A stretch of DNA of 64,000 bases from Celeribacter halophilus (GTDB lineage: Bacteria; Pseudomonadota; Alphaproteobacteria; Rhodobacterales; Rhodobacteraceae), in assembly GCF_900114135.1 (NCBI RefSeq), contig NZ_FORY01000016.1:1-64000 (forward strand). Reading direction: 5' to 3'. Shown in pieces: positions 48,812 to 57,800 of the stretch. Below the pieces are notes generated by a model. It was not told the origin of the DNA, made no database searches, and saw nothing but the letters and a program-made list of their open reading frames with translations. How positions within the stretch are numbered: position 1 is the first letter of the stretch; each line of letters opens with the position of its first letter. Position numbers and translations under genes: made by a program.

Positions 48812-49027
48812 ATGGCTTACACAAACGACATCCGCAACGCCGCAACGGCATCTTTTGCGCCTTTTGGCGGCCTGTTCAAGGCTCTGGCCGAACGCGTTGC
48901 ACGTTACCGCGTATATCGCGAGACGTTGCTGGAACTGTCCGGTTTGGACGATCGTGACCTGTCCGATCTGGGTCTGTCCCGGGCGTCCATCAAAGCCGTG
49001 GCCTACGAGGCCGCTTACGGCAACTAA
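48812..49027 (+). CDS. DUF1127 small protein, CcaF1-like
   Basis: A 71-aa protein with the DUF1127 motif in its second half: VARYRVYRETLLELSGLDDRDLSDLGLSRA, then a short Ala/Tyr-rich tail. In Rhodobacter sphaeroides the DUF1127 protein CcaF1 is encoded directly upstream of CcsR1-4; it binds RNA and affects sRNA maturation. Here too four CCUCCUCCC-loop RNAs follow only 8 bases after the stop, so the same role is very likely. The Shine-Dalgarno is weak (AAGG about 13 bases upstream). Confidence 0.9.
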   Translation: MAYTNDIRNAATASFAPFGGLFKALAERVARYRVYRETLLELSGLDDRDLSDLGLSRASIKAVAYEAAYGN

Positions 49028-49035
49028 GAATACTC

Positions 49036-49109
49036 ATCATGGCCTCCTCCTCCTCCCTGAGGCCCTGATACCTGCGGCGGCACCTCTCCTCCTCCCTGGT
49101 GCTGCCGCA
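49036..49109 (+). ncRNA. Cuckoo/CcsR-type sRNA A (hairpins 1 and 2)
   Basis: Hairpin 1: GGCCTC (49041-49046) pairs with GAGGCC (49059-49064), extended by ATCA/TGAT, with a 12-base loop. Hairpin 2: a 12-bp stem TGCGGCGGCACC with GGTGCTGCCGCA (49073-49084/49098-49109, one G-U) and a 13-base loop. Both loops contain CCTCCTCCCT, complementary to Shine-Dalgarno sequences. Only 3 bases separate the hairpins. The unit starts 8 bases after the DUF1127 stop and is presumably cut from that transcript. Confidence 0.87.
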
Positions 49110-49122
49110 ACAGATACCGGAA

Positions 49123-49194
49123 TTCGAGGCCCCCTCCTCCTCCCTGGGCCTTGAAGACCAGAGCGACGATGCTTCCTCCTCCCTGCATCGTCGC
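49123..49194 (+). ncRNA. Cuckoo/CcsR-type sRNA B (hairpins 3 and 4)
   Basis: Hairpin 3: TTCGAGGCCC with GGGCCTTGAA (49123-49132/49146-49155, one G-U). Hairpin 4: a perfect 10-bp stem GCGACGATGC with GCATCGTCGC (49163-49172/49185-49194). Each loop holds CCTCCTCCCT. The hairpins are 7 bases apart. A 28-base linker to the next unit contains TATACGG and a small extra hairpin GGGGC-TCCG-GCCCC (49203-49216). Confidence 0.87.
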
Positions 49195-49222
49195 ACCTAT
49201 ACGGGGCTCCGGCCCCAGACAT

Positions 49223-49297
49223 GCGGTCTCTCTCTCCTCCTCCCTGAGGGATCGTTACTGAAGGCGGCGGTGTCTTCCTCCTCCCTGACACCGCCGC
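49223..49297 (+). ncRNA. Cuckoo/CcsR-type sRNA C (hairpins 5 and 6)
   Basis: Hairpin 5 is the weakest long stem: GCGGTCTCTC with GAGGGATCGT plus an outer G-U, containing three G-U pairs (49223-49232/49246-49255). Hairpin 6 is a perfect 11-bp stem GCGGCGGTGTC with GACACCGCCGC (49264-49274/49287-49297). Both loops carry CCTCCTCCCT. Spacing between the two is 8 bases. Confidence 0.86.
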
Positions 49298-49312
49298 ATT
49301 TCTTTACTTATA

Positions 49313-49390
49313 CGGACCCCTTCCTCCTCCCTCGTGGTCCGATGCAAGAGCACCCGCGCCTCTCCTCCTCCCTGGCGCGGGTGTTTTTTT
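49313..49390 (+). ncRNA. Cuckoo/CcsR-type sRNA D (hairpins 7 and 8, with terminator)
   Basis: Hairpin 7 has only a 6-bp stem, CGGACC with GGTCCG (49313-49318/49336-49341), and a wider loop. Hairpin 8 is a perfect 10-bp stem CACCCGCGCC with GGCGCGGGTG (49351-49360/49374-49383) followed by seven T residues. Both loops contain CCTCCTCCCT. The final hairpin therefore serves both as sRNA loop and transcription terminator for the whole unit. Confidence 0.87.
49351..49390 (+). terminator. Intrinsic terminator ending the DUF1127-cuckoo unit
   Basis: The 10-bp stem of hairpin 8 is followed directly by TTTTTTT (49384-49390). The loop holds the same CCTCCTCCCT motif. The 200 bp after it, up to the uvrD stop, show no supported feature. 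Confidence 0.9.
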
Positions 49391-49590
49391 ATGCGCAAAC
49401 CAAAGACGCGGCGGGCCTAAGCCACACCGCGCCGGAAGTCTCATCGTTTTTTAGAGAATCGATTTCGCGCAGAACTCTATAGTCCTCGCCGAAAGCCTCG
49501 CTCGAACAACCTGCACAGATTTATCAGGTAGCACAGCGCAACGCCTTTATGCCGCGCACCTTCACAGCTTCAAATGAATCGCAAAAGGCT

Positions 49591-52242
49591 TTAAAACGGC
49601 ACATCGCCCGCCTGATCCGCAGGGAGCACGAATCCGGCCTTGAGCTTTTTCGTACCGGAGTGATCGAATTCAACTGTCAGGTTTTCACCCTCAATCGCCA
49701 TCACCTCGCCATAGCCGAATTTCTTGTGGAACACACGCTCGCCCTCGGTAAAGGCCACCGTCGCCTTGGCCTCAATCGTCACCGGTGATCGCGGTGTGCC
49801 TGCGCGGCTCGTGCGCTGCTGCATCCGCTTCCAGCCCGGTGAATTGTAAACATCGGCCTTGGCGGCGCGCTCCTGAAAGCGGCTGGGGCTGCTGTCCTGC
49901 CCATAATCATCCAGAGAACGCCCCGCGCCCATATTGCCTTGCGCCCCATACAATCCGTTGGGTGTCATGACATCGACGTGATCGGCAGGCAGTTCGTCGA
50001 TGAAACGCGAGGCCATCTGTGCCTGCCACTGGCCATACACACGGCGATTCGCAGCAAAGGAAATGGTGCAAAGCTCTTCGGCGCGCGTGATTCCGACATA
50101 GGCCAGACGGCGCTCCTCCTCCAAACCCTTGGTGCCGCTTTCATCCATCGAGCGTTGCGATGGAAACAGCCCTTCTTCCCAACCGGGCAGGAAGACCACC
50201 GGAAACTCCAGCCCCTTGGCCCCGTGCAGGGTCATGATCGTGACCTTCTCGCCGTCATTGCCGCTGTCATTGTCCATGATCAACGCGACGTGTTCCAGAA
50301 AGCCCGCGAGATTCTCGAATTGCTCCAAGGCTTTGACAAGTTCCTTGAGGTTTTCCAGCCGTCCGGGGGCCTCCGGAGATTTGTCATTCTGCCACATTTT
50401 CGTGTAGCCGCTTTCGTCGAGAATCTTCTCGGCCAGTTCGATATGGCTGATCTCGGCAGGCTCATAGGCCACGTCTTCCACCAGCGCATCCTCGTCTTCG
50501 ACGCCATAGCGGATTTGCTGCACATTGAGCGATGTCCAGCGATCCAGATCGGCCAGCAACTGCGCGACACCGGATTTCGCCTTGCCCTTGAGCAGCCCGT
50601 CCGCCACCGCAATCCGCGCCCCTTCCACAAGGTTCACACCATTCGAACGCGCCGCGATCTGGATCTCTTGCAGGGCCTTATCCCCCACGCCACGTTTCGG
50701 CGTGTTGATAATCCGCTCGAACGCCAGATCATCGTCAGGCTGACATATGACGCGGAAATAGGCCATCGCATCGCGAATCTCCATCCGCTCATAGAATCGC
50801 GGACCACCGATCACGCGATATGGCAGGCCGATAGACAGGAACCGGTCCTCGAAAGCCCGCATCTGATGCGAAGCGCGCACGAGAATGGCGATCTCGTCGA
50901 GACCAACACTTTGAGGGATTTTATAGTTGCCTACACCGGCGGGACTAAGCGCCTGCTCTCGTTGCAAATTGATCTGATGAATATCACCCGCCACATGCTC
51001 TGAGACACGCCCCCCCTTGGTCAGTCGCTCAAATTCTTGATCTGGGGTTTTGGAGCGTGGGTTTTTTCTCCTTTTTGCAAAACCGGACACTCCGCTATGC
51101 ATTGCCTCAATTTCTTCACCAACCCAGCGCGCCTCTTCCTCGCCATCCCAATGGCCTATGAGGCGCACCTTTTCGCCATCTGTCTCATCAGTCCAAAGAT
51201 CTTTTCCTAACCGATCTTTGTTGCAAGAAATTATCGCACTAGCTGCTTTAAGGATATGCTCCGTGGACCGGTAATTCCGCTCCAGCCGGACAACCTTCGC
51301 GCCAGGAAAATCCTTTTCAAACCGCAGGATATTGCCCACTTCGGCCCCGCGCCAGCCATAGATCGACTGGTCGTCATCGCCCACGCAGCAGATGTTTTTA
51401 TGCCCGCCCGCCAAGAGCCTGAGCCAGAGATATTGCGCGACGTTGGTATCCTGATACTCGTCCACAAGGATGTAGCGGAACCAGCGCTGATATTGCTCCA
51501 AGAGGTCGGGATGTTTCTGGAAAATCGTGACCACATGCAGCAACAGGTCGCCGAAATCCACGGCGTTCAGCGTTTGCAAACGGGCCTGATAGGCGGCGTA
51601 GAGCCTGACCCCGCGACCGTTGAATTCCTCGCCCTCGCCCCCTGAGATACGCCCCGGCGTGAGAGCACGGTTTTTCCAACTGTCGATCACACCGGCAAGC
51701 TGACGCGCGGGCCAGCGTTTCTCGTCGATGCCTTCGGCATTGATCAACTGTTTGAGCAGCCTGATCTGGTCGTCCGTATCAAGAATGGTGAAATTCGATT
51801 TCAGATCAACGAGTTCCGCGTGACGGCGCAGGAGTTTGACACAGACGGAGTGGAAGGTGCCAAGCCACGGCATACCTTCGATATCCTGCCCCATCAGCGC
51901 CGCGACCCGCTCTTTCATCTCGCGGGCGGCCTTGTTGGTAAAGGTCACGGCGAGAATTTCGCGTGGCTGAGCGCGCCCCGTATTCAACAGATGCGCAATA
52001 CGCGCCGTGAGGGCTTTGGTCTTGCCCGTGCCTGCGCCGGCGAGCATCAGAACCGGCCCGTCCAAAGTCTCTACCGCCTCGCGTTGGGCGGGATTCAAAC
52101 TGTCGAGATAGCTGGTATCCGGTGCGCCGAACGTGGCCGCTCGCGCGCCCTGCATCGCCAGTTGCGAGAGGGAGGGCCTGTGCTGGCCAGAGGTCGGGGC
52201 TGCGGCGGCCTCGAAGGCCTCGTCTTCATCGTAACTGCTCAT
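49591..52242 (-). CDS. uvrD: UvrD/PcrA-type ATP-dependent DNA helicase
   Basis: An 883-aa SF1A 3'-5' helicase for nucleotide-excision and mismatch repair. Walker A AGAGTGKT is at residues 68-75, VDEYQDTN is the Walker B motif, QSIYGWRGA motif III, and the C-terminal motifs include TLHGAKGLEFPVVFLPGWEEGLFP and EERRLAYVGITRAEE. The start MSSYDEDEAF at 52242 is chosen over one ten residues earlier. A basic C-terminal domain ends with a Tudor-like KKFGYGEVMAIEGENLTVEFD. A LexA-type box lies 41 bp upstream, which suggests SOS control. Confidence 0.96.
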   Translation of the reverse strand: MSSYDEDEAFEAAAAPTSGQHRPSLSQLAMQGARAATFGAPDTSYLDSLNPAQREAVETLDGPVLMLAGAGTGKTKALTARIAHLLNTGRAQPREILAVTFTNKAAREMKERVAALMGQDIEGMPWLGTFHSVCVKLLRRHAELVDLKSNFTILDTDDQIRLLKQLINAEGIDEKRWPARQLAGVIDSWKNRALTPGRISGGEGEEFNGRGVRLYAAYQARLQTLNAVDFGDLLLHVVTIFQKHPDLLEQYQRWFRYILVDEYQDTNVAQYLWLRLLAGGHKNICCVGDDDQSIYGWRGAEVGNILRFEKDFPGAKVVRLERNYRSTEHILKAASAIISCNKDRLGKDLWTDETDGEKVRLIGHWDGEEEARWVGEEIEAMHSGVSGFAKRRKNPRSKTPDQEFERLTKGGRVSEHVAGDIHQINLQREQALSPAGVGNYKIPQSVGLDEIAILVRASHQMRAFEDRFLSIGLPYRVIGGPRFYERMEIRDAMAYFRVICQPDDDLAFERIINTPKRGVGDKALQEIQIAARSNGVNLVEGARIAVADGLLKGKAKSGVAQLLADLDRWTSLNVQQIRYGVEDEDALVEDVAYEPAEISHIELAEKILDESGYTKMWQNDKSPEAPGRLENLKELVKALEQFENLAGFLEHVALIMDNDSGNDGEKVTIMTLHGAKGLEFPVVFLPGWEEGLFPSQRSMDESGTKGLEEERRLAYVGITRAEELCTISFAANRRVYGQWQAQMASRFIDELPADHVDVMTPNGLYGAQGNMGAGRSLDDYGQDSSPSRFQERAAKADVYNSPGWKRMQQRTSRAGTPRSPVTIEAKATVAFTEGERVFHKKFGYGEVMAIEGENLTVEFDHSGTKKLKAGFVLPADQAGDVPF

Positions 52243-52282
52243 GAGGAGCAGGATATAGAAGAGCCACGCCAAGGAAAAGCAC

Positions 52283-52297
52283 GTTCTGCAATTGTTC
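52283..52297. promoter_or_regulatory. LexA (SOS) box upstream of uvrD
   Basis: GTTC-TGCAATT-GTTC matches the alphaproteobacterial LexA consensus GTTC-N7-GTTC exactly. It lies 41 bp upstream of the uvrD start codon, in promoter range. Confidence 0.75.
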
Positions 52298-52323
52298 TCA
52301 AAATGAACGCCGCACCGACCGGT

Positions 52324-52935
52324 TCAGGACGCCTCGTCAGAAGGTGAAACAGCTTTGACCAAGCCACCCACATAGCGCGCAAAGAGGCGGGAAAAATCAG
52401 AGATATCCTCGCCATTCCAGCCTTCGAAGACCTGCGCCATAATGCGCCATTTCGACAGGGTAAATTCCCGCAAAAAGTCCTTGGATTTCGGTGTCATGAC
52501 CAGAACGGATTTGCGGGCATCTTCCTGCACCGCCTGCCGCGCCACATAGCCGCGCGACACCAGTTCGGAGACAATGCGCGATGCGCGGGAAGGATCGACC
52601 GACATGACCTCTGCCACCATGCCGATGGTGGGCAACTCGGCTTTGTCACGCCCCAGACCGGCAGAAATTTGCGCGATAGACAGAAGCCCCTGCAAGATCG
52701 CGGGTTCCAGAGGCTCGGACATGCCCTGCATCACTTTGCCCTTAAACTCGCCCTTTTCTGCCATGCGCCGCCAACGAAACAAGGCCAGATCGAGATCCAA
52801 AAGCGCCATCACAGCAGGGTCGGAAAACCCCTGATCCGTCAGGAAATCCGGCACGCCCGCATGAATACGCGGATCACCCGCACTGGTGTCGGCGTCACTT
52901 CGGGAAGGGCTCGGCTGTGTGTCATCTTCGATCAT
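52324..52935 (-). CDS. MarR-family transcriptional regulator
   Basis: A protein of about 203 aa with a winged-helix domain: LPTIGMVAEVMSVDPSRASRIVSELVSRGYVARQAVQEDARKSVLVMTPKSKDFL is the MarR recognition helix and wing. An N-terminal extension of about 40 residues is low-complexity (SPSRSDADTSAGDP). No clear Shine-Dalgarno is visible, so the start may differ (52965 is possible). It is divergent from an MFS efflux gene with palindromic DNA between, the usual arrangement for a local repressor of its neighbour. Confidence 0.85.
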   Translation of the reverse strand: MIEDDTQPSPSRSDADTSAGDPRIHAGVPDFLTDQGFSDPAVMALLDLDLALFRWRRMAEKGEFKGKVMQGMSEPLEPAILQGLLSIAQISAGLGRDKAELPTIGMVAEVMSVDPSRASRIVSELVSRGYVARQAVQEDARKSVLVMTPKSKDFLREFTLSKWRIMAQVFEGWNGEDISDFSRLFARYVGGLVKAVSPSDEAS

Positions 52936-52963
52936 GCAAGGGGAGTTGCACGAAAATATGCCC

Positions 52964-53004
52964 ATGTCAATTACATGTCAGTCACACTTATGTGCTATTG
53001 ACAT
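52964..53004. promoter_or_regulatory. Operator-like inverted repeats between marR and MFS genes
   Basis: ATGTCAAT (52964-52971) and ATTGACAT (52997-53004) are perfect inverted arms 25 bp apart. CACA-CTTA-TGTG lies between them. The AT-rich divergent region fits a MarR binding site that would repress both genes until an inducer binds. Confidence 0.5.
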
Positions 53005-53071
53005 ATATTTAAAATTGACGCTATCTGCTAAAAACCCGCGGGCCCTGCCCTGACGGGGCAAAGGAGTCTTC

Positions 53072-54607
53072 ATGCCCGCACCAAAGAACAGCCCCAAGTC
53101 GACAGATCATCCTGCAGAAGAAACCTCCGTCGCGCTGGTGATCAGTTCGGTTGCGGTTCTGTTGCTGCTGGCCTCTCTCGATCAGACCATCGTCTCCACG
53201 GCCCTGCCGACCATCGTGGCGGATCTCGGCGGGCTTGAGCATCTGTCATGGGTGGTCACCGCTTACATCCTCGCCTCCACCATCGTCGCGCCGCTCTACG
53301 GCAAATTCGGCGATCTTTTCGGGCGGCGGAACGTGGTGATCTTTTCGGTCACGCTGTTTCTGACCGGCTCCGTGCTCTGCGGCATGTCCGGCTCTATGGG
53401 CTTTCTCATCGCCGCACGTGCGCTTCAGGGCTTGGGCGGCGGCGGGCTGTTTGTCTTGGCGCTTTCCATCATCGGGGATGTGATCCCGCCCAAGGAGCGC
53501 GGCAAAATCCAAGGCGTCTTCGCTGGCGTTTTTGGAGTATCCTCCGTCGCCGGACCACTTCTGGGCGGCTGGTTTGTGGACACGCTATCCTGGCACTGGA
53601 TTTTCTACATCAACCTGCCAGTAGGTGCGCTGGCGCTTGCGGGTTTTATCTTCGGATTCAAACCCTTGGGCAAACGGGTTCAGCACAAAATCGACTACGC
53701 AGGGGCCGCAGCGCTCACCCTGTCCCTGTCTTCCATCGTTCTTCTGACCGCTCTGGGCGGCAAGGAATTTGTCCTCACCGGCCCGATCGGGTTGGGGCTG
53801 ATGGCCGTATTCCTGACCGCCACGCTTGGCTTTATCGCCATTGAACGCAAGGCCAGCGAGCCGATCCTTCCGATGGCCCTGTTCAGGATGAATGTCTTCA
53901 CCATCTGCTCCATGATCTCCTTCATCTCGGGGGCGTTGATGTTCGGTGCACTGACCTTCATTCCGGTCTTTTTACAAATGGCCAAAGGCGCCAGCGCCAC
54001 CCAATCGGGGCTACAACTCATCCCCATGACCTTCGGCATCCTGTGCACCTCCACAATCTCGGGCCAGTATATGGGCCGCACCGGGCGCTATCGCATCCTG
54101 CCGAAAATCGGCTTGAGCCTTGCCACGCTTGCCCTGCTCTCTCTGACACGTCTGTCACCGGAGATGCCCTCATGGCAGCTTTGGCTGTCGCTGGCAGGTC
54201 TTGGCGCAGGTATGGGCTGCATCTTCCCTGTCGTCACAACGGCAGTGCAAAACAGCGTAGACCGCCACCAGATCGGAACGGCCACGGCGGCGGGGCTGAT
54301 GTTTCGTCAGGTAGGCGGGTCGATTGCCGTTGCACTGTTTGGCGCACTATTCGCAACCCGCATGACCAGCCTCATGGGCGGCGCACCGGTGGAGGGCTTG
54401 GCAAATGCCGCAGAACTGGGGCCGCAAATCCTCGCCACCTTGCCTTCTGAGGCCCAAACCCTCGTCGCGCAGACTGTCTCCGAGGCGCTGCATCCTGTCT
54501 ATTGGATCGCGGCGGGGCTGGCATTTTCGGGGCTGATTATGGCACTGTTCCTGCGCGAGTTTCCCCTGAGCGCGCGCAGCGCTCCCACACGGGATGAAGT
54601 CGCTTGA
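53072..54607 (+). CDS. MFS drug efflux transporter, DHA2 (EmrB/QacA) family
   Basis: A 511-aa inner-membrane antiporter with about 14 spans. DHA2 motif A/antiporter features: LASLDQTIVSTALPTIVADLGG near residue 35, the loop GKFGDLFGRRNVVIFS (motif A), and SVAGPLLGGWFVDTLSWHWIFYINLPVG (motif C region). AAGGAG precedes the ATG at 53072 by six bases. Divergent from a MarR regulator, so it is likely induced by its toxic substrate. Confidence 0.93.
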   Translation: MPAPKNSPKSTDHPAEETSVALVISSVAVLLLLASLDQTIVSTALPTIVADLGGLEHLSWVVTAYILASTIVAPLYGKFGDLFGRRNVVIFSVTLFLTGSVLCGMSGSMGFLIAARALQGLGGGGLFVLALSIIGDVIPPKERGKIQGVFAGVFGVSSVAGPLLGGWFVDTLSWHWIFYINLPVGALALAGFIFGFKPLGKRVQHKIDYAGAAALTLSLSSIVLLTALGGKEFVLTGPIGLGLMAVFLTATLGFIAIERKASEPILPMALFRMNVFTICSMISFISGALMFGALTFIPVFLQMAKGASATQSGLQLIPMTFGILCTSTISGQYMGRTGRYRILPKIGLSLATLALLSLTRLSPEMPSWQLWLSLAGLGAGMGCIFPVVTTAVQNSVDRHQIGTATAAGLMFRQVGGSIAVALFGALFATRMTSLMGGAPVEGLANAAELGPQILATLPSEAQTLVAQTVSEALHPVYWIAAGLAFSGLIMALFLREFPLSARSAPTRDEVA

Positions 54608-54624
54608 TTCTCTGGCATTGCGGT

Positions 54625-54695
54625 TTTGCAAAGCCGCAAGCCTCGACAGGGTTGATTTGCTAACACATAGGATTTGCACTGCAAATCCTGCAAAT
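54625..54695. promoter_or_regulatory. Cluster of TTTGCA/TGCAAA half-sites upstream of pyc
   Basis: TTTGCAAA at 54625-54632, ATTTGC at 54655-54660, a palindrome of AGGATTTGCA and TGCAAATCCT around one base (54669-54689), and a further TGCAAAT at 54689-54695. TTTGCAAA-type elements are known for ScfR-family regulators of propionate/acetate metabolism (PccR, RamB). A regulator of this class controlling pyruvate carboxylase is an inference. Confidence 0.45.
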
Positions 54696-54845
54696 TTCCC
54701 TATGTTTTCAGAGGTGCGGCAAAAAATCCTCTTCCCCCGCCGCGTCCCCCGCCTGTGCTCGTGCAGCACGTCAGAGGAATTGGGGATTTACTGCACCGCA
54801 GAAATCACTACGCTGATTAAAAAATAGCAAGAGGGGAAGCTTGCC

Positions 54846-57800
54846 ATGGCCGAATTTCAGAAAGTTCTGATCGCCAACCGAGGAGAAATCGCCATCCGCG
54901 TGATGCGTGCCGCCAATGAATTGGGGAAACGCACCGTCGCAATCTATGCCGAAGAAGACAAACTGTCCTTGCACCGGTTCAAGGCGGACGAAGCCTACAA
55001 GATCGGCGAAGGAATGGGGCCTGTCGCGGCCTATCTCTCTATCGAGGAAATTATCCGCGTCGCCAAACTCTCCGGCGCAGATGCAATCCACCCCGGCTAT
55101 GGACTGCTCTCCGAAAATCCCGATTTCGTCGATGCCTGCGTTGAGGCGGGCATCACCTTTATCGGACCGAAAGCCAAAACCATGCGCGAGTTGGGCGACA
55201 AAGCCTCCGCACGCAAGGTCGCGATCGAGGCGGGCGTGCCCGTCATTCCCGCAACCGAAGTTCTGGGCGATGATTTCGACCAGATTCGCGCAGAGGCCGA
55301 AAAGATCGGCTTCCCGCTGATGCTCAAGGCCTCTTGGGGCGGTGGCGGACGCGGGATGCGGCCGATTGAAAATGTCGAAGAGCTTGAAGAAAAGGTCAAG
55401 GAAGGCCGCCGCGAAGCCGAGGCCGCTTTTGGCAATGGCGAGGGCTACCTTGAGAAAATGATCATCAAGGCGCGCCACGTCGAGGTGCAGATCCTCGGTG
55501 ACAGCCACGGCAATATCTACCACCTCTACGAGCGCGACTGTTCTGTGCAGCGTCGCAACCAAAAGGTGGTCGAACGCGCCCCTGCTCCCTTCCTCTCCCC
55601 CGCCCAGCGCGAAGAACTGTGCGCCTTGGGCAAGCGTATCTGTGAGCATGTGCATTACGAATGCGCCGGCACGGTCGAATTCCTGATGGATATGGAGACC
55701 GGCAGGTTCTACTTCATCGAAGTGAACCCCCGCGTGCAGGTCGAACACACCGTGACCGAGGAAGTCACCGGCATCGACATCGTGCGAGCGCAAATCCTGA
55801 TCGCCGAGGGCAAGAGCCTCACCGAAGCGACAGGCGTTGCCAGCCAGTATGACGTGAAACTCGACGGCCACGCGCTTCAGACTCGTGTAACGACCGAAGA
55901 CCCGACCAACAATTTCATCCCCGATTATGGCCGGATCACCACCTACCGCTCGGCCACGGGCATGGGCATCCGTCTTGATGGCGGGACGGCTTATTCCGGC
56001 GCGGTGATCACGCGCTACTATGACAGTCTGCTGACCAAAGTGACCGCATGGGCGCGCACACCGGAGGCGGCTATTGCGCGGATGGATCGAGCCTTGCGCG
56101 AATTCCGGATTCGCGGCGTGTCTACCAATATTGCCTTCGTCGAGAACCTGTTGAAACATCCGGTGTTCCTGTCGAATGAATATACCACGAAATTCATCGA
56201 CACGACGCCGGAACTGTTTGACTTCAAACCGCGACGCGACCGCGCGACCAAGCTGCTGACCTATCTCGCGGACATCACCGTGAACGGCCATCCCGAGACC
56301 CTCGGACGGGCCAAGCCAGCCGCCGATGCGCGCACGCCCGTCGCCCCCAGAACCTCGGCCCAAACCCCGCCTGCCGGCACACGTCAGCTTCTGGAGGAAA
56401 AAGGGGCGCAGGCCGTTGCCGACTGGATGCGGTCGCAAAAGCAGCTTTTGATCACCGACACCACAATGCGCGACGGGCACCAGTCGCTTCTGGCGACGCG
56501 AATGCGCTCCATCGATATGGTGAACGCGGCCCCCGCCTATGCGGCCAATCTGTCTGGGCTGTTCTCCGTGGAATGCTGGGGTGGCGCGACCTTTGATGTA
56601 GCCTACCGTTTCTTGCAGGAATGTCCCTGGCAGCGCCTGCGCGACATTCGCGAACGTATGCCCAACATCATGACCCAGATGCTTTTGCGCGCCTCCAACG
56701 GCGTGGGCTACACCAACTACCCCGACAATGTGGTGCAGGAATTCGTGCGGCAGGCCGCAGAGACCGGCGTCGATGTCTTCCGCGTGTTCGACAGTCTCAA
56801 CTGGGTCGAGAACATGCGTGTGGCTATGGATGCAGTCATCGATTCCGGCAAGGTCTGTGAAGGCACGATCTGTTACACCGGCGATCTTCTGGACCCGACA
56901 CGCCCGAAATACACGCTCGACTACTATGTCAAAATGGCCAAAGAGCTTGAAGCCGCTGGCGCACATGTTCTGGGCCTCAAGGACATGGCCGGTCTGTTGA
57001 AGCCAACACAGGCGGGGATGCTCGTTAAGGCGTTGAAAGAAGAGGTCGGCCTGCCGATCCACTTCCACACCCATGACACATCAGGCGCTGCCATTGCGAC
57101 GGTTCTGGCCGCCGCAGAGGCGGGCGTTGATGCGGTGGATGCGGCGATGGATGCGCTCTCCGGCAACACCTCCCAGCCGACCTTGGGCTCGATCGTCGAA
57201 GCCCTGCGTTTCCACGAGCGCAACACCGGTCTCGACATCGGTGCGATCCGCGAAATGTCGAACTACTGGGAAGCTGTGCGCGGGCAATATGCGGCCTTCG
57301 AGGCAAGCCTTCAGGCGCCTGCCTCCGAGGTCTATCTCCACGAAATGCCCGGCGGTCAGTTCACCAACCTCAAGGCACAGGCCCGCTCACTGGGTCTGGA
57401 AGAGCGCTGGCACGAGGTCGCACAGGCTTATGCCGATGTAAACATGATGTTCGGTGACATTGTGAAGGTGACGCCAAGCTCCAAGGTCGTGGGCGACATG
57501 GCCCTGATGATGGTATCCCAAGGGCTCACCCGCGACGAGGTCGAAGACCCGAAACATGACGTGGCCTTCCCCGACAGTGTCGTCGATATGATGCGCGGCA
57601 ATCTCGGGCAGCCTCCCGGCGGCTTCCCCGAGAAAATCGTCAAGAAGGTGCTGGGCAAGGAAAAACCCAATCTCGAACGTCCGGGGCTACACCTGCCGCC
57701 CGCCGATTTCGCCGCTCTGCGTGCCGAACTGGCCGAGAAATTCCCCGACGAAGACTTCGACGACGAGGATTTCAACGGCTACCTGATGTATCCGAAAGTC

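Noticed and set aside
49041-49373. Regular CTCCTCC repeats suggesting a CRISPR array
   Set aside because: The repeated core is only 10-12 bases, always in the loop of a hairpin, with uneven spacing and different stems. This is an sRNA cluster, not repeat-spacer units.
54771-57074. 767-codon antisense reading frame inside pyruvate carboxylase
   Set aside because: It mirrors the GC-rich codon pattern of pyc, has no recognisable domain and no start context.
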